A stretch of DNA of 64,000 nt. Origin: Nitrospinaceae bacterium (GTDB taxonomy: Bacteria > Nitrospinota > Nitrospinia > Nitrospinales > Nitrospinaceae). This document shows positions 47,372 to 55,648 of this stretch, piece after piece. A program made the position numbers and the translations under genes. Every line of letters starts with the position of its first letter. The stretch's first letter is position 1. The stretch covers positions 220,869-284,868 of the forward strand of contig JAHELC010000002.1 of the NCBI GenBank assembly GCA_024644405.1, written 5' to 3'. Below the pieces are notes generated by a model. It made no database searches and was not told the origin of the DNA. It saw only the letters and a list, made by a program, of their open reading frames with translations.

Positions 47372-47400
47372 AATATATAAAACGGTTGGGGCGAAATCAA
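47372..47400 (-). promoter_or_regulatory. Probable dnaA promoter
   Basis: On the minus strand TTGATT (47395-47400), 17 bases, TATATT (47372-47377). Transcription would begin near 47365, about 50 bases before the ATG at 47317. Confidence 0.55.
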
Positions 47401-47857
47401 CAAAAAAGAAATCCAAAAATACGCGAGGGTTCTAAGTAAAGCAATAACATGGCCTTCGAGTTCAAAACTTTTTTAAATTATGTCGTGCGACCTGCGATCA
47501 ATTTTTATGCGTTGTGACCCCTTTATTTTTTGCAAGAGCAAACCATTTAAATCCATGAGTTTATCGCGCCATCCCCTTGCGTCGTTCTGCAACTAACAGA
47601 AACCCGCGACAGCAGGCGGCAACTTCAGGTAGGAGTTTGCTTCAGGGTTATCAACGAAACCTCGCGATATTAAAGAAATGTAAATCAAGTCATCGCCGTG
47701 GTGTAAATCAGACGCTCGCAGCGCTGTAAATTTTGTAACGTTCCCACCGGCTTCCGTGCGCAGGGAGCCTGCACCCTTCCTCCAGGGACGGACTGTTCGA
47801 ACCGGTCCGTCCCAGCCCGCCTTTAACGGTTAACCCAAAAAATAATCGGAGAACACC
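47401..47857. other. Intergenic region between dnaA and the phage-like genes
   Basis: The strand switch lies here. AT-rich in the first 130 bases; TTATCAACG (47648-47656) is a weak DnaA-box-like site. Direct repeats GTAAATCA at 47681-47688 and 47704-47711 are visible. Near 47760-47815, GGGACGGACTG and CCGGTCCGTCCCAG form an interrupted hairpin (GGGACGGAC/GTCCGTCCC), a likely terminator or repeat. No gene. Confidence 0.45.
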
Positions 47858-48046
47858 ATGCAATGGTTGAAAGGAAAAAAAACTTATATTATCGCCGGCC
47901 TGATGGTTTTGACGTCACTCGTTCATCTCTTGTCAGGTGAGATGAGTTTCGTGGAATTCTTCACCGGCGAGCATTTGAACACGCTTCTGGAAGGCATCGG
48001 ACTGGGAACCCTCCGGGCCGGCATTTCGCAAACCTCGCGCTTCTGA
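47858..48046 (+). CDS. Phage holin-like small membrane protein
   Basis: A 62-residue protein with the form often seen in phage lysis or late modules: basic start MQWLKGKKTYIIAGLMVL, a membrane helix, an acidic segment (GEMSFVEFFTGEH) and a terminal GLGTLRAGISQTS. The GKKTY plus final LRAGI pattern is typical of small phage proteins described as holin-like. GGAGAAC ribosome site. First gene of the phage-derived set ending in the large terminase. Confidence 0.6.
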   Translation: MQWLKGKKTYIIAGLMVLTSLVHLLSGEMSFVEFFTGEHLNTLLEGIGLGTLRAGISQTSRF

Positions 48047-48076
48047 TTGGGGCCTGACTGTATCGGAGTCAATATC

Positions 48077-48451
48077 ATGACGCTCAAACACATCATGCGG
48101 GCAGTCGGATCCGTGGCCATCTGCCTGTGGATCGTACCGGCGGCCCTGGCAGAGGAATTTCGGCAACCTTATTCTTTGGTTGCGTCCTTCCCGGGCCGCT
48201 GGTCGCTCAATCCCGCCGGACAGCTGCAATTGTGGTTTGATCCGCTGCACAACGGGCGCAGTGAATTCAAGGAGACCTACACCGTGGTGCTCAATGACCG
48301 TGCCCCCAAAATGTGCGGCGATCCGGATGGCACCGGCCGGCATACCTGGTTCTTCACCGATGCCCTGCTGATCGAAGTGGTGCCGGTGCGTTCACAGTCT
48401 ACCCCGATCTACCCCCAGCGTGACGCTGGACCCAACTTGGCTGAACGTTGA
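48077..48451 (+). CDS. Exported protein of the phage-like module, C-terminus altered by a repeat
   Basis: A 124-residue protein with a signal peptide (MRAVGSVAICLWIVPAALAEE) and a soluble domain (PYSLVASFPGRWSLNPAGQL; FKETYTVVLNDRAPKM). No family recognised. The last 12 or so residues are encoded by the palindromic repeat and dispersed element (CCAGCGTGACGCTGG), suggesting the natural end was replaced. The ATG at 48077 is preceded by GTCAATATC only, with no clear ribosome site. Confidence 0.45.
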   Translation: MTLKHIMRAVGSVAICLWIVPAALAEEFRQPYSLVASFPGRWSLNPAGQLQLWFDPLHNGRSEFKETYTVVLNDRAPKMCGDPDGTGRHTWFFTDALLIEVVPVRSQSTPIYPQRDAGPNLAER

Positions 48452-48511
48452 CTCCTGACGATGATCGTTGGGCGCAGTTCACAGCTTTCAAATAAGTAAG
48501 GAACTCCCGCA

Positions 48512-48892
48512 ATGACTCTGGAAATCTTTCGGGCGGTGACGCCTTTTATCACGTTGTTGCTGATGATCGGGGTGTGGGTCATCGGCTGGCTGGTCAAACG
48601 GCTCATCGCCGAAAACTGTCAGCATTTTGCCGATCTCCAGAAAGAGCTGAAGCACAAGATCGATCAGCGCAGCTGGGAGTTGGAAAAACGCATGGACAAG
48701 CTGGAGCGCGACCTGGAAAAACTCGAGGCTTCGCGCCTGGTCGATCAGAAGTACCTGTACGAGCAGTTCGTGTCCAAGGAAGGGTTCTACCGTACTGTCG
48801 GCAAAACCGAAAGTTCCATCGGGCGCATCTTCAAACTCATCAACCAACTCAACCGCACCGTCCACCTCCTGCCCAGAGGGGGAGATGGTTGA
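48512..48892 (+). CDS. Membrane-anchored coiled-coil protein (DUF2730-like)
   Basis: A 126-residue protein. One N-terminal membrane helix (TPFITLLLMIGVWVIGWLV), then a long heptad coiled coil (LQKELKHKIDQRSWELEKRM; LERDLEKLEASRLVDQKYL). In Mu-like phages a DUF2730 protein with this layout precedes the terminase genes, which is the case here. The final residues LPRGGDG and the stop come from the dispersed repeat. AAGGA ribosome site. Confidence 0.55.
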   Translation: MTLEIFRAVTPFITLLLMIGVWVIGWLVKRLIAENCQHFADLQKELKHKIDQRSWELEKRMDKLERDLEKLEASRLVDQKYLYEQFVSKEGFYRTVGKTESSIGRIFKLINQLNRTVHLLPRGGDG

Positions 48893-48964
48893 TTGTTGGC
48901 GGCAAACGCTGCTCGTTGAGCACAATTCGTGGTTTTAATATTGTCCCGCCGCTCCACTCCCAAC

Positions 48965-49417
48965 GTGAATGAAAACCATCCAGATGCGGCTCTCCTGCAA
49001 TTAATGGCGGAAATGGTGGCGGCCAAACAGGCGGTTCAGGAAGTCCTCAAAATATCGCCGGAAGATATCCAACTGCACCGCATTCACGGTATGTACACCG
49101 GCCACATCCTCGACATCCGCAAAACCATGATGCAGGAGCAGGCAGTCGACCGCGATCAATTGCTGATCGACGCGCTGAAAGGGGTGGTGAACTTCCTGCT
49201 CCAAAAGGGTGAGGCGGAATCGGCCCGGTTTATCGGCGACCACCTGGAAGAGATCGGAAGCAAGGTGAAAGAATTTTGGCAGGATTCCAAAGCATTTCAA
49301 AACTGGCCCGCGGCTACGACGCCATCCGCAAACTCATCGCCCGCGCCCTCACGCCGTTCGGCCCAACCACCCCCAAACAAAAAGAGCGGCGCAAAAAGCG
49401 CGCGCAAAAAGATTTAA
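48965..49417 (+). CDS. Small protein before the terminase, possible small-terminase-like protein
   Basis: A 150-residue protein: an N-terminal helical part (AALLQLMAEMVAAKQAVQEV, HRIHGMYTGHILDIRKTMMQ), then LLIDALKGVVNFLLQKGEAE and a Ser/Pro/Lys tail (APSRRSAQPPPNKKSGAKSA). Its position directly before terL, with a 142-base overlap, is that of a small terminase or gp27-like protein in Mu-type phages, but sequence similarity is not certain. GTG at 48965 is the probable start. Confidence 0.45.
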   Translation: MNENHPDAALLQLMAEMVAAKQAVQEVLKISPEDIQLHRIHGMYTGHILDIRKTMMQEQAVDRDQLLIDALKGVVNFLLQKGEAESARFIGDHLEEIGSKVKEFWQDSKAFQNWPAATTPSANSSPAPSRRSAQPPPNKKSGAKSARKKI

Positions 49418-50895
49418 AATTCTTCGCAGAAACTTACTTCCCGCACTACCTGACCGCCCCGCCGTCTGAAATGCACCTCTATTTTTACGAGCTGTTCCAA
49501 ACGGCACTTGAACGGTCCAATAGGAAAAACTCCCCGTCCACGGGAGTGGACCGGATTGTGCAGGCGGCGCCGCGGGGTCACGCCAAGTCGACCCTCGCTT
49601 CTTTAATACTACCTTTGTGGTGCATCGTCGGCGAGAAACGAAAATTCATCGGGCTGATATCCGACACCACCGAGCAGGCGGCGGATTTCCTGGAATTCAT
49701 TAAAGCTGAACTCGACGCCAACGAACGCCTTATCGAAGATTTCCCCGACGCCTGCGGCGAAGGTAGAATCTGGAAACAGGGCCAGGCCATCACCCGCAAC
49801 AATGTCAAACTGAAATGCTGGGGCAAACGCAAAGCCATGCGCGGCGCGCGTCACGGCCATGTGCGGCCCGACCTGGTGGTGTGTGACGATCTCGAAGGCG
49901 ATGAAAATATCGACTCGGCGCAACAGCGCGCGAAAGACCGAGAATGGTTTTTTAAAGCATTGATGAAAATCGGCAGTCGCAAGACGGTGACGGTGGTGGT
50001 CGGCACCATCCTGCATTACGATTCGTTACTGGCGCAACTGTTGAAACGTCCGGGATGGAGCGGGCGCAAATGGCAGGCCGTCCAACAATGGTCCGCCTCA
50101 CCCCTCTGGGAAAAATGGGAAGCGGCCTACACGTCCCGCCGGGAAGACCAGGCCGACCGGTGCTTTCACAAGCACCGGAAACTTATGCTGGCCGATACGA
50201 AGGTCTTGTGGCCGGAGGTGGAGGATTATTACTACCTGATGAAGATGCGCGTGTCCGACGGGCCGGCGTTCTTCGATTCGGAAAAACAGAACGAGCCGGT
50301 GAATCCCGACGACTGTCTGTTCCGGGAAGAGTGGCTGACGTTTCTGGACGACGAGCGGGTTATGCGAAATTTGGAATGGAAATACTATCAGGGAATTTAT
50401 TGCGCGGTCGACCCGTCACTCGGCAAGCAGTCGAAGGGCGCCGATCCTTCAGCCATCGTCGTCGCGGGAGTCGATACCGAGGGTTACGTCGATGTGCTGG
50501 AAGCGGATATCCGCAAACGGCCGCCCGACGCCATCATGGAAGATCTGTTCGCGCTCCATAAGAAATACCGCTTCATCCTGGTGGGGATCGAGGAGATCCA
50601 GTTTCAGGAATTGTTCAAGGATTGGGTCATCAAGGAAAGCGCGCAACGCGGACTCTACCTGCCGGTCGAGGGCATCCGCCCCAACAGCGACAAAATCCTG
50701 CGCATCTCGAAGATGCAGCCGCACATCAAGAACGGGATTATAAGATTCCGGCGCAACCAGACCCAACTCATCGAACAGCTGCGCTACTTCCCGAAAGCCG
50801 ACCACGACGACGGTCCCGACGCCCTGGAGATGGTGTTCACCCTTATCACCCACCACACTACGTATGGCCCGCGGATTCGCAAACTATTGATGTAA
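49276..50895 (+). CDS. Phage terminase large subunit
   Basis: A 539-residue DNA-packaging motor and nuclease. The ATPase domain has an adenine-binding/Walker A region AAPRGHAKSTLASLILP at about 95-111, and Walker B DLVVCDDLEGDENI at about 198-210 followed by a coupling motif (VVVGTILHYDS). The C-terminal RNase H-like nuclease has acidic residues in YCAVDPSLGK, GIEEIQFQE and DHDDGPDALE. The layout matches the Mu/psiM2-type terminase group. No frameshift or stop interrupts it, yet portal, protease and capsid genes do not follow. Start is a TTG, in overlap with the preceding gene. Confidence 0.85.
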   Translation: MAGFQSISKLARGYDAIRKLIARALTPFGPTTPKQKERRKKRAQKDLKFFAETYFPHYLTAPPSEMHLYFYELFQTALERSNRKNSPSTGVDRIVQAAPRGHAKSTLASLILPLWCIVGEKRKFIGLISDTTEQAADFLEFIKAELDANERLIEDFPDACGEGRIWKQGQAITRNNVKLKCWGKRKAMRGARHGHVRPDLVVCDDLEGDENIDSAQQRAKDREWFFKALMKIGSRKTVTVVVGTILHYDSLLAQLLKRPGWSGRKWQAVQQWSASPLWEKWEAAYTSRREDQADRCFHKHRKLMLADTKVLWPEVEDYYYLMKMRVSDGPAFFDSEKQNEPVNPDDCLFREEWLTFLDDERVMRNLEWKYYQGIYCAVDPSLGKQSKGADPSAIVVAGVDTEGYVDVLEADIRKRPPDAIMEDLFALHKKYRFILVGIEEIQFQELFKDWVIKESAQRGLYLPVEGIRPNSDKILRISKMQPHIKNGIIRFRRNQTQLIEQLRYFPKADHDDGPDALEMVFTLITHHTTYGPRIRKLLM

Positions 50896-51038
50896 TCAGG
50901 CCTTTATCTTACAGTATTGCTCCTTCGGAGTTGCGAAATCCGTTGCTATCCCCACTTCCGGGTCTTAACCTGAGAAAAGAGATACAGCGTCACAACGATC
51001 AGGAGCCGGTCACTTGAGACCGGGAGAGAGACCATGAG

Positions 51039-51422
51039 ATGAAAATCATAAATAAACTAATGGTCCTTTTGGCAGTCTCAATTGTAATATTCTACCTTTT
51101 TGTTTCGACTGGGGCGGGAATTTATAACCTGGTCATGACGTCTCCGTATATGGACGATGATTTTTTATCAAAGAATGAATTTTCCATTCCGGTAGGACAA
51201 ATAGTTTCTTATGTGTTTTTCAGCACGATTTGTTTCTTTTTAAGAAAATACAAATTGGGCTTAATGATCAGTTTTGCTTATGTTTTCAGTTGGGGGTTTC
51301 TGCACGCCAGTGCAAACTTCGTAGATGATTTGGGTCAACCGACTCTGGGGTTATTTCTTTATCTGACTTCCGGGCTTATAATGTCTATTGTGGTCGTGGT
51401 GGGTTTCTTTCGTGAAGAATAA
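51039..51422 (+). CDS. Small four-helix membrane protein
   Basis: A 127-residue protein with about four hydrophobic helices (KLMVLLAVSIVIFYLFVST; VSYVFFSTICFFLRKYKLGL; LFLYLTSGLIMSIVVVVGFF). No family recognised. Its leader contains TTAACCTGAG, which recurs before the membrane-protein genes at 52638, 54374 and 54704, suggesting it is one unit in the tandem duplication. Confidence 0.5.
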   Translation: MKIINKLMVLLAVSIVIFYLFVSTGAGIYNLVMTSPYMDDDFLSKNEFSIPVGQIVSYVFFSTICFFLRKYKLGLMISFAYVFSWGFLHASANFVDDLGQPTLGLFLYLTSGLIMSIVVVVGFFREE

Positions 51423-51572
51423 TTATTACCAACCCTCCTATTGGCCGGCACCGTCAAATCATATTCCTGCGCATTCCCTGGAAACCCCCTTGCCCCTCCC
51501 GCCCCCGGGCAAAAGCCCGGGAGAGGAAAGAGGTGGGCCCATAGGGGGAGGGCCCAACGCTGGCAAAGATAA

Positions 51573-52226
51573 TTACTTCACGCAGTCGCGGATGCGCACC
51601 ACGATCAGGGCGGACCCGCTGTCCATCTCAACCCCGTTGACCATGACGTGCGTCCGCACCAGACTCCGGCGGGTCTTTTTGAAATAGCGCATCACGTTGG
51701 TGTCTTTCGGTTCGATCAACACCCGGTTGCCGTTGGACGCAACTTTCAGGAACTCCTGTTGATCCACACCGACGGCGAACTTGTTATTGAGATTCAGGTT
51801 GCGCACGTCGATTTCCCGTCGCTCGTTGAGGCACACGCCGATGGTGGTCTGGCTGTCCGCCAGGAACGTTTTGATATAGGCAATCACATCGTTAATCTGA
51901 TTTTCGGTCAGGTTCCACGCCGGCATGGCGGTACCGGGAATACCATTCTTGATGGAGTGAGACATTGTCATGTCCGACAGCCGGCTCATGACTTTGAAGT
52001 CGGTGAAATCGCGCGGCCGGGGGGTCAGCCCCTCCGCCATAAACCCGTCGCCGCCACCCTGGAACCCGTGACAGATCGGACACCCCATTTCCTCGTAAAT
52101 CAACTGGCCGTCGGATTCCGGCAATGGTTCCGGCAACACGTTGACGCCGCCCTTGGCCGTGGTCAGGGCGTGCGCCTCAATCGCAAAACACAAAACGAAC
52201 ATCAAACTCAACGATAGTTTTTTCAT
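51573..52226 (-). CDS. Secreted c-type cytochrome, paralogue 1
   Basis: A 217-residue exported protein. Signal peptide KKLSLSLMFVLCFAIEAHA, then a mono-heme cytochrome c domain (about 35-115) with heme motif CPICH at about 49-53 and the axial Met in PGTAMPAWNL at about 97-100. The C-terminal 100 residues (RREIDVRNLNLNNKFAVGVD onward, ending VVRIRDCVK) are a beta-rich domain of unknown type with a terminal Cys. Located in the periplasm as an electron carrier. A second gene at 53554 is a close paralogue. Confidence 0.85.
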   Translation of the reverse strand: MKKLSLSLMFVLCFAIEAHALTTAKGGVNVLPEPLPESDGQLIYEEMGCPICHGFQGGGDGFMAEGLTPRPRDFTDFKVMSRLSDMTMSHSIKNGIPGTAMPAWNLTENQINDVIAYIKTFLADSQTTIGVCLNERREIDVRNLNLNNKFAVGVDQQEFLKVASNGNRVLIEPKDTNVMRYFKKTRRSLVRTHVMVNGVEMDSGSALIVVRIRDCVK

Positions 52227-52621
52227 TTCAAACTTCCTCTTTCTGGATCATATTAAAAAAAGTCGCCCCTCAACGTGAGCTGCGGGACGACATGGGTCAA
52301 GCAGGTGTTCGCGGCGACCGAACCCCCATCCATATTGGGCCGAGGGTCGCGAGCGCTAAGTGTGCGATAAAGCACGTAATGTTCAGGGTAAAGGCGGGCG
52401 GTGGGATGTCAAGGACAAATAGCCCCCAAACGGGCGATACAAATTGAGCCGAAATATTCCCCCGAACCGCAAATGAATTCCGTTGAAAAAGGGGTCATAA
52501 ACGAGGCTCCTTTTCTGCCTGCGCTATTGGCAATCTCTGGAATGAAAAAAGACTTGAGCCCAACGCTCCGCCGTCTCCGCCACCACTCTCTTGTAAAACC
52601 GTTTGCCCCTTCAGGATCCCG
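52227..52621. other. Intergenic region, upstream part of the duplication unit
   Basis: Holds the cytochrome promoter on the minus strand. TTGAGCCGAAATATT- and CCCCAAACGG-type sequences show no gene. A 75-codon frame (about 52401-52628) is open but lacks a ribosome site and family likeness. Confidence 0.35.
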
Positions 52622-52861
52622 GCCTTAAGCTGAGAGAATGAATCGAATCCTCACAATCCCTGCGCCGCTTCCTGTCATCGAGACCGTACGCGACGCCTTT
52701 AAATTTGTCTGGGTAAACAAGTTTCGAATGCTGCGCGCTTTATTTATTCCTGCGGTAATTATATTTTGTTTGGAAGCGGTTCCGTATATTTCATCGATGA
52801 TTTCCGAAACCTCTGATAACACTCAGGATGTCTTCAACCGGTATGATTTCGCCCTCCTGCT
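52622..52861. repeat. Duplicated segment, copy 1
   Basis: Nearly the same as 54688-54927 for about 240 bases with no indels, starting at CCTTAAGCTGAGAGAATG and ending near CCTCCTGC. It covers the leader and the first 74 codons of the membrane-protein gene. Confidence 0.85.
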
Positions 52862-53429
52862 GGTTTCCATTCCCTTTTATGTCCTTTTTGCGATCACCTG
52901 TCATCGAATAGCCCTCATTGGAGACGACGACGTCGCTGCTTATGGTCACCTGGCCTGGAGCCCGAGAGAGACCCGTTTCCTCGGGTGGAGTGTGGTCATC
53001 CCTATGGTTTACCTGTTATTGATCATAATTGTTCCCATCACTTTAGGATTGTTGTACATGGCCATCCCTGATTTCAAAGAATTTGTATCCGATGTTGACG
53101 AATCATTTTGGCAGGGATTCCTCTATCTGTTGATTTTGCCATGCACCTATATTGTTGCCCGTTTCAGCCTGATCTTCCCGGCAATAGCATTGGACCGGAA
53201 GGTGGATACGACTTGGGCCTGGAATCTGTCGCACCACAATGGCTGGCGGCTGACAGTTGTGGTTGGAATTATGCCCTGGGTTTTCGCGTTTATTGAGGAA
53301 TTGCTTTTAAGAGATGGGGCAACCTTGGCGGAAGAATTATTTGTTATATTAATCGGTTTGCTGCTTTTGACTGTGGAGATTGTCGCGCTCTCCTTCTCTT
53401 ATAAACATCTGGCGAAAGCAGAGCCCTGA
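52638..53429 (+). CDS. Six-helix membrane protein of unknown family
   Basis: A 263-residue protein. The soluble N-terminus (IPAPLPVIETVRDAFKFVW) is followed by hydrophobic helices: about 33-55, 75-100, 115-145, 155-180, 205-225 and 235-255. Polytopic membrane proteins with this N-terminal TIPAPLPVIETVR-style start exist in deltaproteobacteria; function unknown. Its first 74 codons are duplicated, with few changes, at 54704. Plus-strand partner of cytochrome paralogue 2. Confidence 0.55.
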   Translation: MNRILTIPAPLPVIETVRDAFKFVWVNKFRMLRALFIPAVIIFCLEAVPYISSMISETSDNTQDVFNRYDFALLLVSIPFYVLFAITCHRIALIGDDDVAAYGHLAWSPRETRFLGWSVVIPMVYLLLIIIVPITLGLLYMAIPDFKEFVSDVDESFWQGFLYLLILPCTYIVARFSLIFPAIALDRKVDTTWAWNLSHHNGWRLTVVVGIMPWVFAFIEELLLRDGATLAEELFVILIGLLLLTVEIVALSFSYKHLAKAEP

Positions 53430-53553
53430 CTTTTTTCACTCCCTCCACAACAACCTCGAAAGCCTTATACCCCTCACGTTCCCCGGGCAAAAGCCCGACA
53501 GAGGAACGAGGTAAGCCCATAAAGGAATGGCGGCTCCATGCTTCAGTCCGGTT

Positions 53554-54207
53554 TTATTTTATGCAATCGCTGATTCTGACCGCGATCAACGCGCTGAGCC
53601 GGGTTTGTCCGGGCCGGGTGACGGTGACATGACTGCGGATCACTTTCTTGCCGGTCTTTCTAAAATAAAGCATTACATCGGTTAATTTGGGTTCAATCAA
53701 AACCCGTTTGCCGGTTGTTGCGAACTTTAAAAATTCTTTTCGGTCAATATCAACTTTATGGGTTTCATCAAAATTCAAATTGCTCAGATCAATCGTCCGT
53801 TGCTCATTCAGGCAGATGTTAATCGTTGTCTGGCTGTCTGCCAGAAATGTTTTGATGTAGGAGATCACCGCAAAAATCTGTTTATCGGTCAATTTCCACG
53901 CCACCATTGCGGTATCCGGAATTCCATTCTTAATTGCATGAAACATGGACATATCCGAAATCCTGTTCATTTCTTCAAAATCCGTAAACTTTCTGGGTTT
54001 CGGATCCAACCCCCCGGCGAGGGGTCCATCGCCCCGTCCCTGGGATCCATGGCAAATAGCACACCCATTGGTTTCGAAAACCAGCTTCCCCGCGGATTCC
54101 GGTGACGGCTTGGGCAAGACGTTGACCCTCCCCTTGGCGGCGGTCAGGGCATGCACTTCCATTGCAAAAGACAACACGAACAACAAACTGAATAATGATT
54201 TCTTCAT
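53554..54207 (-). CDS. Secreted c-type cytochrome, paralogue 2
   Basis: A 217-residue exported protein nearly the same length as paralogue 1. Signal peptide KKSLFSLLFVLSFAMEVHA, heme motif CAICH, downstream Met in PDTAMVAWKL (with the Pro of the usual MP after Met lost: AMVAW instead of AMPAW), and the same C-terminal domain (QRTIDLSNLNFDETHKVDID onward, ending VRISDC). Shared N-terminal element RVNVLPKPSPESAGKLVFET. ATG at 54207 follows the ribosome site CTTCCC complement (GGGAAG on the minus strand is CTTCCC; purine-rich GGATACTTCCC). The two paralogues must stem from one duplication. Confidence 0.82.
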   Translation of the reverse strand: MKKSLFSLLFVLSFAMEVHALTAAKGRVNVLPKPSPESAGKLVFETNGCAICHGSQGRGDGPLAGGLDPKPRKFTDFEEMNRISDMSMFHAIKNGIPDTAMVAWKLTDKQIFAVISYIKTFLADSQTTINICLNEQRTIDLSNLNFDETHKVDIDRKEFLKFATTGKRVLIEPKLTDVMLYFRKTGKKVIRSHVTVTRPGQTRLSALIAVRISDCIK

Positions 54208-54373
54208 GGGAAGTATCCTCTTACTGAATCGCATTCTAAAAGTCACCAAGTCTAACACGGTTATCCTGTCCAACAAACCGCCGGGAAACCCCTTGCCCCC
54301 CCGTTTCTGGAAGTTAACCTGAGGGAACAGATAAAATTAACAGGACCGGCCTCTTTGATTTGGATCAGATAAA

Positions 54374-54694
54374 ATGAACGACGTGAAGAAAAGCGCCCTG
54401 TGGGCTTTGATCAGTATTCCTATTTCTTTCTTAGGGTATTTAATCAGCTGGGGGTTAATTCATAACGGCGGCATCATACTGATTCTTTTTGCCCCCGGAT
54501 TTATAACGATGCTAATTATGAGCGATGACACGGACGTCCCGGAATGGCTAGTGTGGATCCTTGCGCTCGTCGCTCAATATCTGGGTTATATTATTGTAAT
54601 ATTTATCCTGATAAAAACCTTCAAAATATTGCAAGCAACAAGAGCGGAAAATATTGTTAAAGAGGAATCTGAAAAGGACCCGCCCGGACCTTAA
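54374..54694 (+). CDS. Small membrane protein
   Basis: A 106-residue protein with three hydrophobic helices (ALWALISIPISFLGYLISWG; IILILFAPGFITMLIM; WILALVAQYLGYIIVIFIL). Polar tail. No family recognised. It carries the TTAACCTGAGG leader element, and ends 10 bases before the fusion gene. Confidence 0.5.
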   Translation: MNDVKKSALWALISIPISFLGYLISWGLIHNGGIILILFAPGFITMLIMSDDTDVPEWLVWILALVAQYLGYIIVIFILIKTFKILQATRAENIVKEESEKDPPGP

Positions 54695-54927
54695 GCTGAG
54701 AGAATGGATCACGACACGACAATCCCCGCGCCACTTCCTGTCATCGAGACCGTACGCGATGCCTTAAAATTTGTCTGGGGAAACAAGTTGCGAATGATGC
54801 GCGCTTTATTTATTCCTGCGGTGATTATATTTTGTTTGGAGGCGGTTCCGTATATTTCATCGATGATTTCCGAAACCTCTGATAACACTCAAGATGTCTT
54901 CAACCGGTATGATTTCGTCCTCCTGCA
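54688..54927. repeat. Duplicated segment, copy 2
   Basis: Partner of 52622-52861. The copy stops at CCTCCTGC, exactly where the fusion with the S24 domain begins. Confidence 0.85.
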
Positions 54928-55228
54928 TATCCGCACCGCCGGCAAACGATCCAACCTGGTGGCCAGCCGGGTCGACGGCCATTCCATGGCACCCATGCTC
55001 CATCCCGGTGATATTGTCGTTATCGACCGGGATGATAAAATAATTGTCAGAAACAAGATGTTTGCCATATATCATGAAGGTGGGTTGACCGCCAAGTTTC
55101 TTGAGAAGAAAACCCATCTGCTCATCCTGCGGCCGGTCAACCCCAATGCCGAAATACAGATCATCGATTTGAACGAAAACCCGCAACCAATCGTTGGCAA
55201 AATTATTGGAGCCTGGAAGGATTTATAA
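54704..55228 (+). CDS. Fusion: duplicated membrane-protein N-terminus joined to an S24/LexA-like peptidase domain
   Basis: A 174-residue protein. Residues 1-74 (TIPAPLPVIETVRDALKFVW to NRYDFVLL) are a copy of the N-terminus of the protein at 52638, including the first membrane helix. From about residue 75 it changes to HIRTAGKRSNLVASRVDGHS, an S24 peptidase domain. The serine nucleophile lies in VDGHSMAPMLHPGDIVVID (about 90-108) and the lysine in LTAKFLEKKTH (about 128-138), as in LexA/CI-type repressors. The helix-turn-helix that normally precedes this domain is missing. The joint is in frame and no stop breaks it. It overlaps the response regulator start by TAATG. Confidence 0.75.
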   Translation: MDHDTTIPAPLPVIETVRDALKFVWGNKLRMMRALFIPAVIIFCLEAVPYISSMISETSDNTQDVFNRYDFVLLHIRTAGKRSNLVASRVDGHSMAPMLHPGDIVVIDRDDKIIVRNKMFAIYHEGGLTAKFLEKKTHLLILRPVNPNAEIQIIDLNENPQPIVGKIIGAWKDL

Positions 55229-55641
55229 TGTCCACCCACTCATACAAAATTCTGCTGGTCGATGACAACCCGGTCAATCGGGATCTGGCCACCCGGCTGT
55301 TGGAAAAAAAAGGTCATGAGATCACCCCGGCTGAAAACGGCAAGCAGGCGGTGGACCTTTTTCTGGAGGGTGTGTTTGATGTCATTCTCATGGACCTGGA
55401 AATGCCGGATATCAGCGGGATCGAAGCCGCCCGTCAAATCAGGGCCAAGGAGAAGGCCTCATCGATAGAGACACCTGCATACACGCCTATCATCGCGATG
55501 ACCGCGCACGATGAAGAAACCGAACGAACCGCCTGTCTGGTTGTTGGAATGGATGGTTTTATCACCAAACCCATCAACATTAAAACCCTCACTCAAACCA
55601 TCCAGGACATCATTGAAAGTTCCCAATCCGGCCGCGCCTGA
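55228..55641 (+). CDS. Single-domain response regulator (receiver only)
   Basis: A 137-residue CheY-like protein. Phospho-acceptor Asp in DVILMDLEMPDISG (about 56-58), acidic pair VDDN near 11, Thr in IIAMTAHDEET, and Lys in GFITKPINIK. No output domain. It starts inside the stop of the fusion gene (TAATG), so the two are probably translated together. Hybrid-kinase type receiver sequences of this kind often end up as separate proteins. Partner kinase unknown; the hybrid kinase at 60.6 kb has its own receiver. Confidence 0.85.
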   Translation: MSTHSYKILLVDDNPVNRDLATRLLEKKGHEITPAENGKQAVDLFLEGVFDVILMDLEMPDISGIEAARQIRAKEKASSIETPAYTPIIAMTAHDEETERTACLVVGMDGFITKPINIKTLTQTIQDIIESSQSGRA

Positions 55642-55648
55642 TACCCGA

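Noticed and set aside
50055..50561. A 168-codon frame inside the terminase gene
   Set aside because: It lies in another frame of an intact conserved gene, with no start context.
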